From NCBI GenBank assembly GCA_031264975.1, contig JAISDH010000190.1, positions 1 through 7,266 of the forward strand: a DNA stretch of 7,266 nucleotides. Direction: 5' to 3'. Shown one piece after another: positions 1 to 6,682 of this stretch (its first letter is position 1; the number at the start of each line of letters is the position of its first letter). The position numbers were made by a program, and so were the translations under genes. Below the pieces are notes generated by a model. It ran no database searches, was not told the DNA's origin, and was given only the letters and a program-made list of their open reading frames with translations. The DNA comes from Bacteroidales bacterium (lineage in GTDB: Bacteria; Bacteroidota; Bacteroidia; Bacteroidales; WCHB1-69).

Positions 1-124
1 GTATTACCATCATTATAATATAATATCAGTTGCAGGAGCAGTGACGTTTTACTCCTGCCAAAAGGATAGAGTTCTTGACAATACTAAACAGGAATATGTA
101 TTTATAATTATAAAAATAAAATAA
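1..124 (+). CDS. Possible 3' end of an upstream gene, lipoprotein-like (partial)
   Basis: The frame beginning at base 2 is open from the window edge for 40 codons and stops with TAA at 122-124, three bases before the next ATG. The peptide has a hydrophobic stretch followed by a cysteine (ISVAGAVTFYSCQKD), which resembles the end of a Bacteroidota lipoprotein signal peptide with Cys19 of the visible part as the lipidation site. Only about 21 residues follow it, and the last nine (YVFIIIKIK) look like translated AT-rich spacer. It could be a very short lipoprotein, a gene truncated by frameshift, or a chance open frame. The start lies outside the window. The short inverted repeat GCAGGAG (32-38) / CTCCTGC (52-58) lies inside this frame. 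I do not recognise the protein. Confidence 0.35.
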   Translation, partial: YYHHYNIISVAGAVTFYSCQKDRVLDNTKQEYVFIIIKIK

Positions 125-127
125 AAG

Positions 128-943
128 ATGAAAAACATAATTTTATTTATTGCCTTTACGGGCTTGGTTTTAAGTATAAACGCACAGAATACTCTGAAGT
201 TGAAAACTATAGAAACAAATTATGGAAAGATGGACGGAAGTTCTTTTTATCGTATAGGAAAATTGGATGGCGCTATAATAAATGTAGATACGCTTTCTGT
301 TTTAATTCCTGTATTATCTGTGGTAAATATAAGCAATGATACCTTTTCTTCTGATGTAAGGTGTGAGATTACAATAGATTTCCTCCTTTATGATGATAGA
401 GATTCCCTTTTGGCAGATAGGGAACGTGCTGTTTCACGAAGAGAGCCTCTCTCTCCATATCAAGATTTTTTTCCTAATAATATTATAGTGGATTTCGGTT
501 TTATGTCATTTCCTTTATTAGAGATGATAGATGCTCTTAAAGAAGAAGAAAACATTGATTTAGAACAAATAAGTTATTGGAAAATAATAAGTGGCGTCAG
601 TTATACAAGCAAAGATGGAACTTATTCGGACAACGTATTTTATGAAGGTGCAGATACTTCTATTTTTTATGTTGTAAGAGGAAATGTTGGCATTCAAGAA
701 ATAGAACAGAACTCAAATGTTTTTTCTGTTTATCCCAACCCAACCAATGGTCAATTACGAATTATGAATTACGGATTACAGAATGAAAACATTGAGATAT
801 TTGATATTGCAGGAAAAATGGTGAAAACGTATAATTCACCAATAAATAACACAATAGATATTTCAGAACTTCAAACAGGGATGTATTTTATAACCACTTA
901 CAGCAAAGGACAAAAAATAACAAAGAAATTTGTAAAGCAATAG
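128..943 (+). CDS. Secreted protein with T9SS C-terminal sorting domain (type A), function unknown
   Basis: A 271-residue protein. Residues 1-20 form a signal peptide (Lys3, hydrophobic core, ending SINAQ), so it is exported by Sec. The C-terminal ~70 residues are a type A T9SS sorting domain of the TIGR04183 kind: YPNPTNGQLRI at 202-212, then IEIFDIAGKMV, then TIDISELQTGMYFI, and a basic end (KKFVKQ). In this family the domain directs passage through the type IX machinery and is usually cleaved, with the cargo released or attached to the surface. The cargo part, about residues 21-195, is rich in predicted beta-strand and acidic residues. It has no cysteine besides Cys79 (VRCEITI), and I recognise no enzyme motif in it. 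ATG 128 is the only start giving a complete signal peptide. The stop is TAG. The gene starts three bases after the upstream stop, so co-transcription is possible. No convincing promoter of its own is visible. Confidence 0.88.
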   Translation: MKNIILFIAFTGLVLSINAQNTLKLKTIETNYGKMDGSSFYRIGKLDGAIINVDTLSVLIPVLSVVNISNDTFSSDVRCEITIDFLLYDDRDSLLADRERAVSRREPLSPYQDFFPNNIIVDFGFMSFPLLEMIDALKEEENIDLEQISYWKIISGVSYTSKDGTYSDNVFYEGADTSIFYVVRGNVGIQEIEQNSNVFSVYPNPTNGQLRIMNYGLQNENIEIFDIAGKMVKTYNSPINNTIDISELQTGMYFITTYSKGQKITKKFVKQ

Positions 944-1019
944 ATAAGGAGCGTTCTATGCTAAACTTGATAACTATTAGACATTACCAAATTTAAAGCC
1001 TTTGAAAAAGAAATCGGCA

Positions 1020-1049
1020 TTGCTAATTAAAAATATAATTGTACCTTTG
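1020..1049 (+). promoter_or_regulatory. Consensus Bacteroidota promoter (-33 TTG, -7 TACCTTTG)
   Basis: TTG at 1020-1022 is followed after exactly 19 bases by TACCTTTG at 1042-1049, a full match to the TAnnTTTG -7 element used by the Bacteroidota primary sigma factor, with spacing in the usual 19-21 range. Transcription would start near 1055 and run into the broken IS1 transposase. The first likely intact gene downstream is the one at 1434, which would give a leader of nearly 380 bases. Whether it belonged to the IS, to a lost gene, or to the 1434 gene is not decidable here. Confidence 0.6.
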
Positions 1050-1051
1050 CA

Positions 1052-1388
1052 AAACAAAAAACGATAAATGGATTGCTATTGATAGATATGGGAAAAGATT
1101 CATCAACTTCGTTATTGGTGACAGGAGCAATGAAACGGCGGAAAGTTTTGGGAAGCGACAAAACAACATAAAAGGGGTTGTGTAGCAAGTGATTATTGGA
1201 AAGCATATGAGAGCATTATCCCTAAGGAAAAGCATATTCAAACGAAGGCAGCAACATTTACTGTTGAGGGATATAACAGTTTGTTTAGACATTTTTGGCA
1301 AGAATGAGAAGAAAGACAAAATGCTACTCCAAAGAAAGTAGAAATGGTGAGGTTATCTATTCTTTTGCTAAGGTTGAAGGGAATTTAA
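1052..1388 (+). pseudogene. Decayed IS1-family transposase fragment (C-terminal half)
   Basis: Read with frame changes, this stretch gives the C-terminal ~110 residues of a Bacteroidota IS1-family transposase. The pieces are DKWIAIDRYGKRFINFVIGDRS (from 1063, two adjoining blocks), KFWEATKQ then ASDYWKAYESIIPKEKHIQ and VEGYNSLFRHF (1143-1295), LARMRRKTKCYSK (1295-1333), and KKVEMVRLSILLLRLK (1332-1379), ending at TAA 1386-1388. The second catalytic Asp (ASDYW, codon 1191-1193) and the catalytic Glu (VEGYN, codon 1266-1268) remain. The N-terminal half with the DNA-binding part and first Asp is missing. Three frame changes are seen: a lost base near 1136-1140 (ACGGGCGG to ACGGCGG), a lost T in the T-run at 1292-1296, and an extra base at about 1331-1334 that restores the frame. 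No clear terminal inverted repeats remain. It cannot make a functional transposase. Confidence 0.85.
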
Positions 1389-1433
1389 ATATATTCTCTT
1401 CCGTTAATTATTAACTTTCAATTGCTATATTTT

Positions 1434-2573
1434 ATGAATATATTATTAAAGAATTGCAGTATCGTCTTTTTTTTCTTATCTTTAGGGATATCATTAAAGG
1501 GACAGGTTTTTTTGTTTGCAGACACGGTCTCTACAAATATTTCAGGGATTGATTACGATTTTCTTCCTGTTCAATCTGAAGTGGCTTTTAATTTTCTATT
1601 TTATTCTACCAAAAAAGAAAAGCAGAAATTTGAATTGCTTACACTAAGAGACACATCCATTATTAGTAGAATACAAATAGAAAATCCGGGACTTGAGGGC
1701 GGAGGCGCTTGGCTTAAATCAGCTGTTATGTCTGACGAACAATTATTACTATTACATGTAGATGGATTTTTAATTGTATATAAAAAAGATAAAAAAGAAA
1801 ATTTTGTTTTAAAAGAAACCTTAAATATTGGAAAGCAAATCGGCAGGGATTTTAATACTATTTCATTGCTTGATTCTGAAAATGTCCTATTAACAAGCTC
1901 TTATAATTATTCTACTGAAAAAAAACTGTATGACAATTACGCTTTATGTATATATGATTTGCAGAGAAAGGAAGTAGTACGTCAAATAGAAATGGATTTA
2001 GGAAAAGGAATGCTGCTATCACATTTTTCGACAACTATTATCATAGAAAGTAAAAAAAACAAAATAGCGGTAGCGCATCCTACTTTGCCTTTTATTTACA
2101 TTTATAATGACAAACTGATTCCTATAGATACGCTTTCTGTTCAATTTCAAGATACGCTTTCTGTCGATTCTGTCATTAATGCCGTATTTCCCGATTCGTT
2201 TCTTGAACTTAATAGACTTTATCCCAAAGAAATAATACAAACGATTGAAGATAAAAAGATCAATCAAATGGAAAGGGTTGAAAAGGTTTTTTGGTTGACT
2301 GAAGACATATTGGGTTATATTGTTCGTCAACCATTTTCAAAAGCAAGAATGTTTGTATTCTATTCTCTTTCTGAAAAAAAAGAACTATATAAAAAGATAG
2401 ACCCTTATATCTATTCAGGTACCCCTATGTGTACGAATTTTGTTTCATCAAAAAGAATTTTGATCAACAATAATAAAACCATTTATTATGACTATGTATA
2501 TGAAAATGATGAAAGTGATTTTTATTATCAGTTTTTTCTTTATAACAGTCCCTTATTCAATGACGCAGAGTAG
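1434..2573 (+). CDS. Secreted protein of unknown function, possible beta-propeller
   Basis: A 379-residue protein from ATG 1434. A TTG four codons upstream (1422) is in frame, but ATG 1434 gives the better signal peptide: MNILLKN, a hydrophobic core, ending about SLKGQ. There is no lipobox cysteine at the cleavage site and no T9SS sorting domain. The body shows repeated strand patterns of the kind seen in WD/TolB-like propellers (LLLLHVDGFLIVYKK, NALL- and YALCIYDL-type strands, KIAVAHPTLPFIYIYND), but I cannot name a family, and the propeller assignment is inference. DTLSV occurs twice eight residues apart (repeat at 2127-2164). The last ~25 residues (from about YDYVYEND) lie over the start of the next gene in another frame and end in a run unlike the rest, so the C-terminus may be a late extension. 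The gene begins 46 bases after the IS1 remnant and may be read from the promoter at 1020-1049. Confidence 0.8.
   Translation: MNILLKNCSIVFFFLSLGISLKGQVFLFADTVSTNISGIDYDFLPVQSEVAFNFLFYSTKKEKQKFELLTLRDTSIISRIQIENPGLEGGGAWLKSAVMSDEQLLLLHVDGFLIVYKKDKKENFVLKETLNIGKQIGRDFNTISLLDSENVLLTSSYNYSTEKKLYDNYALCIYDLQRKEVVRQIEMDLGKGMLLSHFSTTIIIESKKNKIAVAHPTLPFIYIYNDKLIPIDTLSVQFQDTLSVDSVINAVFPDSFLELNRLYPKEIIQTIEDKKINQMERVEKVFWLTEDILGYIVRQPFSKARMFVFYSLSEKKELYKKIDPYIYSGTPMCTNFVSSKRILINNNKTIYYDYVYENDESDFYYQFFLYNSPLFNDAE
2127..2164 (+). repeat. Tandem 24-base repeat encoding DTLSV, with a third copy in the T9SS gene
   Basis: GATACGCTTTCTGT occurs at 2127-2140 and again at 2151-2164, 24 bases apart and in frame (DTLSVQFQ then DTLSVDSV). 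A further copy lies in the upstream T9SS gene: the 17-mer TAGATACGCTTTCTGTT is identical at 285-301 and 2125-2141 and again encodes DTLSV. The surrounding sequences are not similar, so this is either a small duplicated or converted segment or a coincidence of amino acid and codon preference. Confidence 0.6.
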
Positions 2574-2904
2574 AGATTCTTTACTCGTTTATACGTCAAG
2601 AATGGACAGTTTATATATTGATATTTCAGATTATGATTATATTTTATTGTTTGACGCCTATTTGTGTAAGAGTTGTGTTTCACAGAAAATAAAGAAAAAA
2701 AAGAAAATATTATTAATCCCTTTGGACAATGATTTAACTTATGAAACCAGACTCCAAATGAAACTGTATTTAAAAAGAGATTATCCTGCTTCAGACTGTT
2801 ATTTTCTTAATAACATTGGGAAAAAGTCGGCAATGATTCGACAATATAGTAAAAATCAAATTATTGAAATCAATAAAATAAATAGTAGTACCATAGAAAA
2901 GTGA
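2500..2904 (+). CDS. Small exported protein with CKSC motif, function unknown
   Basis: A 134-residue protein if ATG 2500 is used. In-frame ATGs also lie at 2488, 2494, 2506 and 2509, so the exact start is uncertain, but 2500-2509 all leave a normal signal peptide (MKMMK, hydrophobic core, ending near SMTQS). The mature part has a strand-like YDYILLFDAYLCKSC, a basic stretch with five lysines in a row, then a strand ILLIPLDND. A hydrophobic strand running into CxxC (Cys56 and Cys59) resembles the start of thioredoxin-like folds, and a third cysteine is Cys100. At about 110 mature residues it is shorter than typical thioredoxin-fold proteins, and the usual cis-Pro region is not recognisable, so a redox role is only a suggestion. 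It overlaps the end of the upstream gene by 74 bases in another frame, which suggests translational coupling. An A8 run at 2695-2702 is a possible slippage site. Confidence 0.7.
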   Translation: MKMMKVIFIISFFFITVPYSMTQSRDSLLVYTSRMDSLYIDISDYDYILLFDAYLCKSCVSQKIKKKKKILLIPLDNDLTYETRLQMKLYLKRDYPASDCYFLNNIGKKSAMIRQYSKNQIIEINKINSSTIEK

Positions 2905-2936
2905 AATGCAATAATGTTGATTACATGAATATATTG

Positions 2937-3023
2937 CGGAGAGACAGGGATTCGAACCCTGGGTACCTAAAAAGGTACAACGGTTTTCGAGACCGCCCCG
3001 ATCGACCACTCCGGCATCTCTCC
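2937..3023 (-). tRNA. tRNA-Ser(CGA)
   Basis: The minus strand folds as a class II tRNA of 87 bases. The acceptor stem is GGAGAGA (3017-3023) with TCTCTCC (2938-2944) and discriminator G at 2937. The anticodon stem GCGGT/ACCGT encloses the loop CTCGAAA, with anticodon CGA at 2987-2989, reading UCG. The long variable arm is a 6-bp stem GTACCT/AGGTAC around TTTT. The T arm is CAGGG-TTCGAAT-CCCTG. The long variable arm and the G discriminator fit serine. CCA is not encoded (CAATAT follows). It lies 32 bases beyond the end of the CKSC gene and is convergent with it. No terminator hairpin is evident after it. Confidence 0.97.
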
Positions 3024-3039
3024 TCAACGTAAAATCGTG

Positions 3040-3047
3040 CAAAAGTA
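3040..3047 (-). promoter_or_regulatory. -7 promoter element for tRNA-Ser
   Basis: On the minus strand TACTTTTG, a full match to TAnnTTTG, lies 16 bases before the mature tRNA 5' end, leaving room for a start site and a short 5' leader removed by RNase P. No clear TTG is found 19-21 bases further upstream, so the -33 half is weak. Confidence 0.5.
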
Positions 3048-3180
3048 TAAAAAATATGCTTATGTTTCTTCATTTCTAAAAAATATTTGTCTTTTTTCAG
3101 GAACAAAAGAACCTGCCTTTTTTACAACTGCCATATAAAAAAGGAATTATAGCCGTCTTTTACAGAATGAAATACAGAAT

Positions 3181-4335
3181 CTATGATAATTTTCCTTTAT
3201 AATCTTCATATCCAAAGCTACGGAGTAAAATAAATTCATCTGCATTAGTCCATACGGCAATATGGGGATGTTGCACGCCATTGAAGAACGTTGTTTTGAC
3301 CATTGTATAGTGAATCATATCTTCAAAAATGATTTTTTCCCCTATTTCCAATGGTTCATCAAACGCATAATCCCCTATTCCCATAAAGTCTCCGGCTAAA
3401 CAGGAATTTCCCCCGAGACGATAAATGAATTTATCCCCTTTTTCAGGGTTTCTTGCATGTAAAATATCCGGTTTGTAGGGCATTTCCAGACAATCGGGCA
3501 TGTGGCAGGCGAAAGAAGCATCCAATATGGCAATATGGAAATCCTTGCTTTCTAAAATATCCTCTACCGAAGTAACCAAAAATCCCGTTTGCCAACCTAT
3601 GGCTTCTCCCGGTTCCAATATGATTTCCTGTAAATTGGGATAGCGCTCGCGAAAGGTTTTTAGTAATTTCACCAAATGTTCCACGTCATAGCCTTCTTTG
3701 GTAATAAGATGACCGCCTCCCATGTTTATCCATTTTACTTGAGAAATTAAATCTCCAAACTTCTTCTCGATTTCTACCAAAGTTCGTTCCAGCGTATAAC
3801 TGTCGTTTTCACATAAAGCATGAAAATGAAGTCCTTCTATTCCTTCCGGCAATTTGTCTCCAAGTTTATTGCGGACAATACCCAAACGTGAACCTTCCAT
3901 AGACGGATTGTATAAATCGGTTTTCACTTCCGAATATTCGGGATTAATACGCAAGCCCAAAGATACTTTTTTGCCAAAGGATTTTGCCCTGTCATAAAAT
4001 CGTGCGTACTGACTTAATGAATTAAAAGTAAGATGACTGCTATAAGCAAGTATACTTTCAAATTCTTCATCCTTATACACCGGACAATACGTATGCGCTT
4101 CTACAGACATCTCTTCAGCAATCAAACGAGCCTCGTGGAGAGAACTTGCAGCAGCGCCACTCAAATAATGTCCCACAAGCGGAAATTCATGCCAAAATGC
4201 AAAACCTTTTAACGCGCATATAATCTTCGCATTGCTGTTTTGCTGAACAAGATTCAGTATTTGAAGATTTATCTCCAATGACTGTTCGTTAAGTAAAAAA
4301 CAAGGGGTTGGTATTTTATTAAAATCTATCGGCAT
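3181..4335 (-). CDS. nspC: Carboxynorspermidine/carboxyspermidine decarboxylase
   Basis: A 384-residue cytoplasmic PLP enzyme of the alanine racemase-like fold (fold type III), related to ornithine and diaminopimelate decarboxylases. It removes CO2 from carboxynorspermidine or carboxyspermidine (EC 4.1.1.96), the last step of the aspartate-semialdehyde route to norspermidine or spermidine. In gut Bacteroidota the product is mainly spermidine. Visible motifs are the PLP lysine K43 in CALKGFAFW, HFH with H170 and H172, the phosphate-binding GGGH at 206-209, EPGEA at 241-245, HMPDCLEMPYKPD at 278-290, and GGNSCLAGD with the second-subunit active-site cysteine C312. The end YTMVKTTFFNGV is typical of the family. 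The length is normal and the gene looks intact. It starts 59 bases after the peptidase stop with no promoter between, so it is probably read from the peptidase promoter. The usual partner, carboxynorspermidine dehydrogenase, is not in the window. Exact substrate preference cannot be read from sequence. Confidence 0.95.
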   Translation of the reverse strand: MPIDFNKIPTPCFLLNEQSLEINLQILNLVQQNSNAKIICALKGFAFWHEFPLVGHYLSGAAASSLHEARLIAEEMSVEAHTYCPVYKDEEFESILAYSSHLTFNSLSQYARFYDRAKSFGKKVSLGLRINPEYSEVKTDLYNPSMEGSRLGIVRNKLGDKLPEGIEGLHFHALCENDSYTLERTLVEIEKKFGDLISQVKWINMGGGHLITKEGYDVEHLVKLLKTFRERYPNLQEIILEPGEAIGWQTGFLVTSVEDILESKDFHIAILDASFACHMPDCLEMPYKPDILHARNPEKGDKFIYRLGGNSCLAGDFMGIGDYAFDEPLEIGEKIIFEDMIHYTMVKTTFFNGVQHPHIAVWTNADEFILLRSFGYEDYKGKLS

Positions 4336-4371
4336 AATGAAACTGTTTTCTTTTCTGTCGGTTACTTTTTG

Positions 4372-4395
4372 GGAATATCTTCTGTTTTGTATTCC
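4372..4395 (-). other. Small hairpin at the peptidase stop codon
   Basis: On the minus strand GGAATA and TATTCC form a 6-bp stem around a 12-base loop, beginning within the peptidase stop codon. It is followed by CAAAAAG rather than a T-run, so it is not an intrinsic terminator. It may be a weak mRNA structure between the two genes, or chance. Confidence 0.3.
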
Positions 4396-6584
4396 TATAA
4401 ATTCTTTAGAATAAAGTCAGTTAATTTCGTAAACAGATAATAACGCGTATTGCCTCCGGAAATGTTATGGTTTTTATTCGGAAAGAAAAACTGTTCATAT
4501 TGTTTTTCTGCTTTATTGAGCGCTGTTACCAAATCTATTGCATTTTGAAAATGAACATTATCGTCTGCCGTTCCGTGTACCAACAAATATTTACCGCTCA
4601 TTTTATCTACATGTGTAATAGGCGAATTTTCGTCATATCCTGCGGGATTTTCCTGAGGCGTTTGAAGGAAGCGTTCGGTATATATATTATCGTAGTAACG
4701 CCATGTTGTACCGGGGGCAACTGCAATCGCCATTTTAAACGTATTTCCACCCTGCATTAATGCCAAAGAAGACAAATACCCTCCAAAACTCCAACCCCAA
4801 ATGCCAACACGTTCTTCATCAACATAAGACAGAGATTTCAAATAATGGGCGGCGTTAATTTGGTCTATGGCTTCCAATTTGCCCAATTGTTTATAAATAA
4901 CCTTTTTAAAAGCGTCCCCTCGTGTTGCCGTACCTCTTCCGTCAACACAGGCAATGATATATCCTTTTTGCGTCAACAGCTGATACCATGCAAAATCAAA
5001 TGGCGAATGAAATGAATTTTTTACTTCCTGCGAACCCGGTCCTCCATAGACATACATCAATACCGGATATTTTTTTGTTGTATCAAAGTCTGCCGGTTTC
5101 ATCATCCAGCCGTATAATAAAGTGTTATCTTCCGTTTTGAATGAAAAAAGTTCCCTGTCGACAAAATTATGTTTTTTCATCACTTCTTTATACTCTGCAT
5201 TGTCATTGATTAAACGGATTTCTTTCCCTTTGTTATCATGAATAGTATATTTTGGCGGAGTATTTAAATCAGAATATACATTGCGGTAATATTGGGTGGT
5301 GAGACTGAATGCAGGCGTATTCCAGCCTTTTCCGTTGGTTAACAGTTGTTTTTTCTTTCCATTAAAATCAATGCAATACAAATCACGATTTAACAGACCC
5401 GATTCGTTGGAAAGATAATAAATCAATTTATTCTTTTTATCTATCGCGCTAATGCTTGCAACTTCCCAATTACCGTTTGTCAGTTGAACAATTTCTCCGC
5501 CGAGGGTTATTTTGTAGACATGATTAAACCCGTTGCGTTCTGACGTTGTAATCATTGTTTGATTATCTTCCAGAAAATAATATTGATCCGTTACCTCCAG
5601 CCAATACGGATTTTCATCTGTGTATACTAAATCCTGTTGTTGGTTTTTTGTATTGTATCTGAAAAATTCCAATTTATTTTGATGACGATTCAGTTTCAAT
5701 GCAATCAAATCTGTTGAATTGGAAAGCCAATAAATGCGTGGAAAGTAACAGTTTGAGTTATCTCCTAAATCTAATTTTGTATTTTGTCGGCTTGCAAAAT
5801 CATGAATGTAAACGTCTACCAAAGAATTGTCTTCTCCTGCTTTGGGATATTTGAATTTATATTCTTCGGGATAAAGATTTCCCCATATTGTCATGGAAAA
5901 TTCTTTTACCCGATGTTCATCAAATCGCAAATAGGCTAACTTCGTGCCGTCGGGAGACCATGTAAACGCTTGAGCCATATCCAATTCTTCCTCATATACC
6001 CAATCTGCCATACCATTGATGATATGTCGAGCCAAACCGTTGGTTGTGATTGGCGTCTCTTTGTTATTGTCCAAATCCACAACAAAAATATTATTGCTCC
6101 GAACAAAAGCAACCTTTTTTCCGTCGGTTGAAAAGGTAGCAAAACTTTGTTTTCCTTTTGTCGTATCGGAAAGCGCCTGTATTGTTTTGGATTTGATATT
6201 GTAAATATAATAAAACGCCTTTGTGGAACGACGATAAATATTTTCCAACTCTGTTGCGATGAGAAGTTGATTTTCACTCTTATCAAATGAATATCTGTTT
6301 ATTGTCCTCATTGATACTTTGCTGTTGGACGCCGTTTTCAATTCCGCATTTGTAACGAGCGTCATTATTTTTTCGCCCGTAGCAAAACTGTATTTATCAA
6401 TTCCATTGGTATCGGTTACCGTATAAAAGTCACCGTTGGGCATGGTTGAAAATCCTGATACGCCGGAAGGAAGAAATAGATAGTCTTTCCAAATGTCTTT
6501 CACTGTTATCTCTTTCTTTTGCGCAAATGTACTGTTTATCCCTATAGCCAGGACGAAAATAACGATTTTAAAAATAAGTTTCAT
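4395..6584 (-). CDS. dpp4: Dipeptidyl peptidase IV (S9B family serine peptidase)
   Basis: A 729-residue exported enzyme that cleaves dipeptides, chiefly Xaa-Pro, from peptide N-termini in the periplasm or at the cell surface. Residues 1-22 are a signal peptide ending TFAQ. About residues 95-450 form the DPP IV N-terminal beta-propeller. They include DWVYEEE at 194-200, the glutamate motif that binds the free N-terminus of the substrate and marks true dipeptidyl peptidases. About residues 495-729 are the alpha/beta-hydrolase domain, with YGGPGSQ (oxyanion Tyr513), DGRGT at 548-552 and GWSFGGY with nucleophile Ser599. HGTADDNVHF gives Asp674, and NKNHNI gives His706. All triad residues are present and the length is normal for Bacteroidota, so it should be active. 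No T9SS sorting domain is present. A TAnnTTTG element 50 bases upstream probably drives it together with nspC. Such enzymes serve peptide use in proteolytic Bacteroidota. Confidence 0.97.
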   Translation of the reverse strand: MKLIFKIVIFVLAIGINSTFAQKKEITVKDIWKDYLFLPSGVSGFSTMPNGDFYTVTDTNGIDKYSFATGEKIMTLVTNAELKTASNSKVSMRTINRYSFDKSENQLLIATELENIYRRSTKAFYYIYNIKSKTIQALSDTTKGKQSFATFSTDGKKVAFVRSNNIFVVDLDNNKETPITTNGLARHIINGMADWVYEEELDMAQAFTWSPDGTKLAYLRFDEHRVKEFSMTIWGNLYPEEYKFKYPKAGEDNSLVDVYIHDFASRQNTKLDLGDNSNCYFPRIYWLSNSTDLIALKLNRHQNKLEFFRYNTKNQQQDLVYTDENPYWLEVTDQYYFLEDNQTMITTSERNGFNHVYKITLGGEIVQLTNGNWEVASISAIDKKNKLIYYLSNESGLLNRDLYCIDFNGKKKQLLTNGKGWNTPAFSLTTQYYRNVYSDLNTPPKYTIHDNKGKEIRLINDNAEYKEVMKKHNFVDRELFSFKTEDNTLLYGWMMKPADFDTTKKYPVLMYVYGGPGSQEVKNSFHSPFDFAWYQLLTQKGYIIACVDGRGTATRGDAFKKVIYKQLGKLEAIDQINAAHYLKSLSYVDEERVGIWGWSFGGYLSSLALMQGGNTFKMAIAVAPGTTWRYYDNIYTERFLQTPQENPAGYDENSPITHVDKMSGKYLLVHGTADDNVHFQNAIDLVTALNKAEKQYEQFFFPNKNHNISGGNTRYYLFTKLTDFILKNL

Positions 6585-6634
6585 GTTGATTTCTAATTAT
6601 ATATTGAAATTATATACCCTCTTTATTAAGGATT

Positions 6635-6642
6635 CAAAGATA
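6635..6642 (-). promoter_or_regulatory. -7 promoter element for the peptidase-nspC pair
   Basis: The minus strand carries TATCTTTG, a full match to TAnnTTTG, 50 bases upstream of the peptidase ATG at 6584. No TTG sits at the expected distance, so the -33 half is missing or degenerate. It is the best candidate promoter for the two minus-strand genes. Confidence 0.5.
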
Positions 6643-6682
6643 ATAAAAAATCTCTTTGCTAATTGACATAAACTTGAAAAAG

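Noticed and set aside
75..108. TTGACA (75-80) and TATAAT (103-108) as a sigma70-like promoter for the T9SS gene
   Set aside because: Spacing is 22 bases, far from the 17 needed, and this phylum uses TTG/TAnnTTTG, which is not matched here.
1023..1319. 98-codon minus-strand open frame
   Set aside because: It is antisense to the IS1 remnant, whose plus-strand readings match a known transposase family.
1019..1427. ATTGCTA at 1019-1025 and 1421-1427 as a target duplication of the IS1 remnant
   Set aside because: The same string also occurs at 1072-1078, the region is AT-rich, no terminal inverted repeats flank the remnant, and the element is 5'-truncated.
2791..3106. Two minus-strand open frames over the tRNA
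   Set aside because: They run through the tRNA gene or across the end of the CKSC gene and have no protein-like features.
3090..3127. CAGG/CCTG hairpin followed by CCTTTTTT as a terminator
   Set aside because: The stem has only four pairs with a 10-base loop, and on the minus strand, where it could serve nspC, the T-run is on the wrong side.
3161..3180. Direct repeat TACAGAAT (3161-3168, 3173-3180) next to the nspC stop
   Set aside because: Eight bases in AT-rich sequence with no further copies nearby, so chance is likely.
5936..6286. 116-codon minus-strand frame and a 62-codon plus-strand frame inside the peptidase gene
   Set aside because: They are alternative-frame readings of the well-supported peptidase propeller domain.
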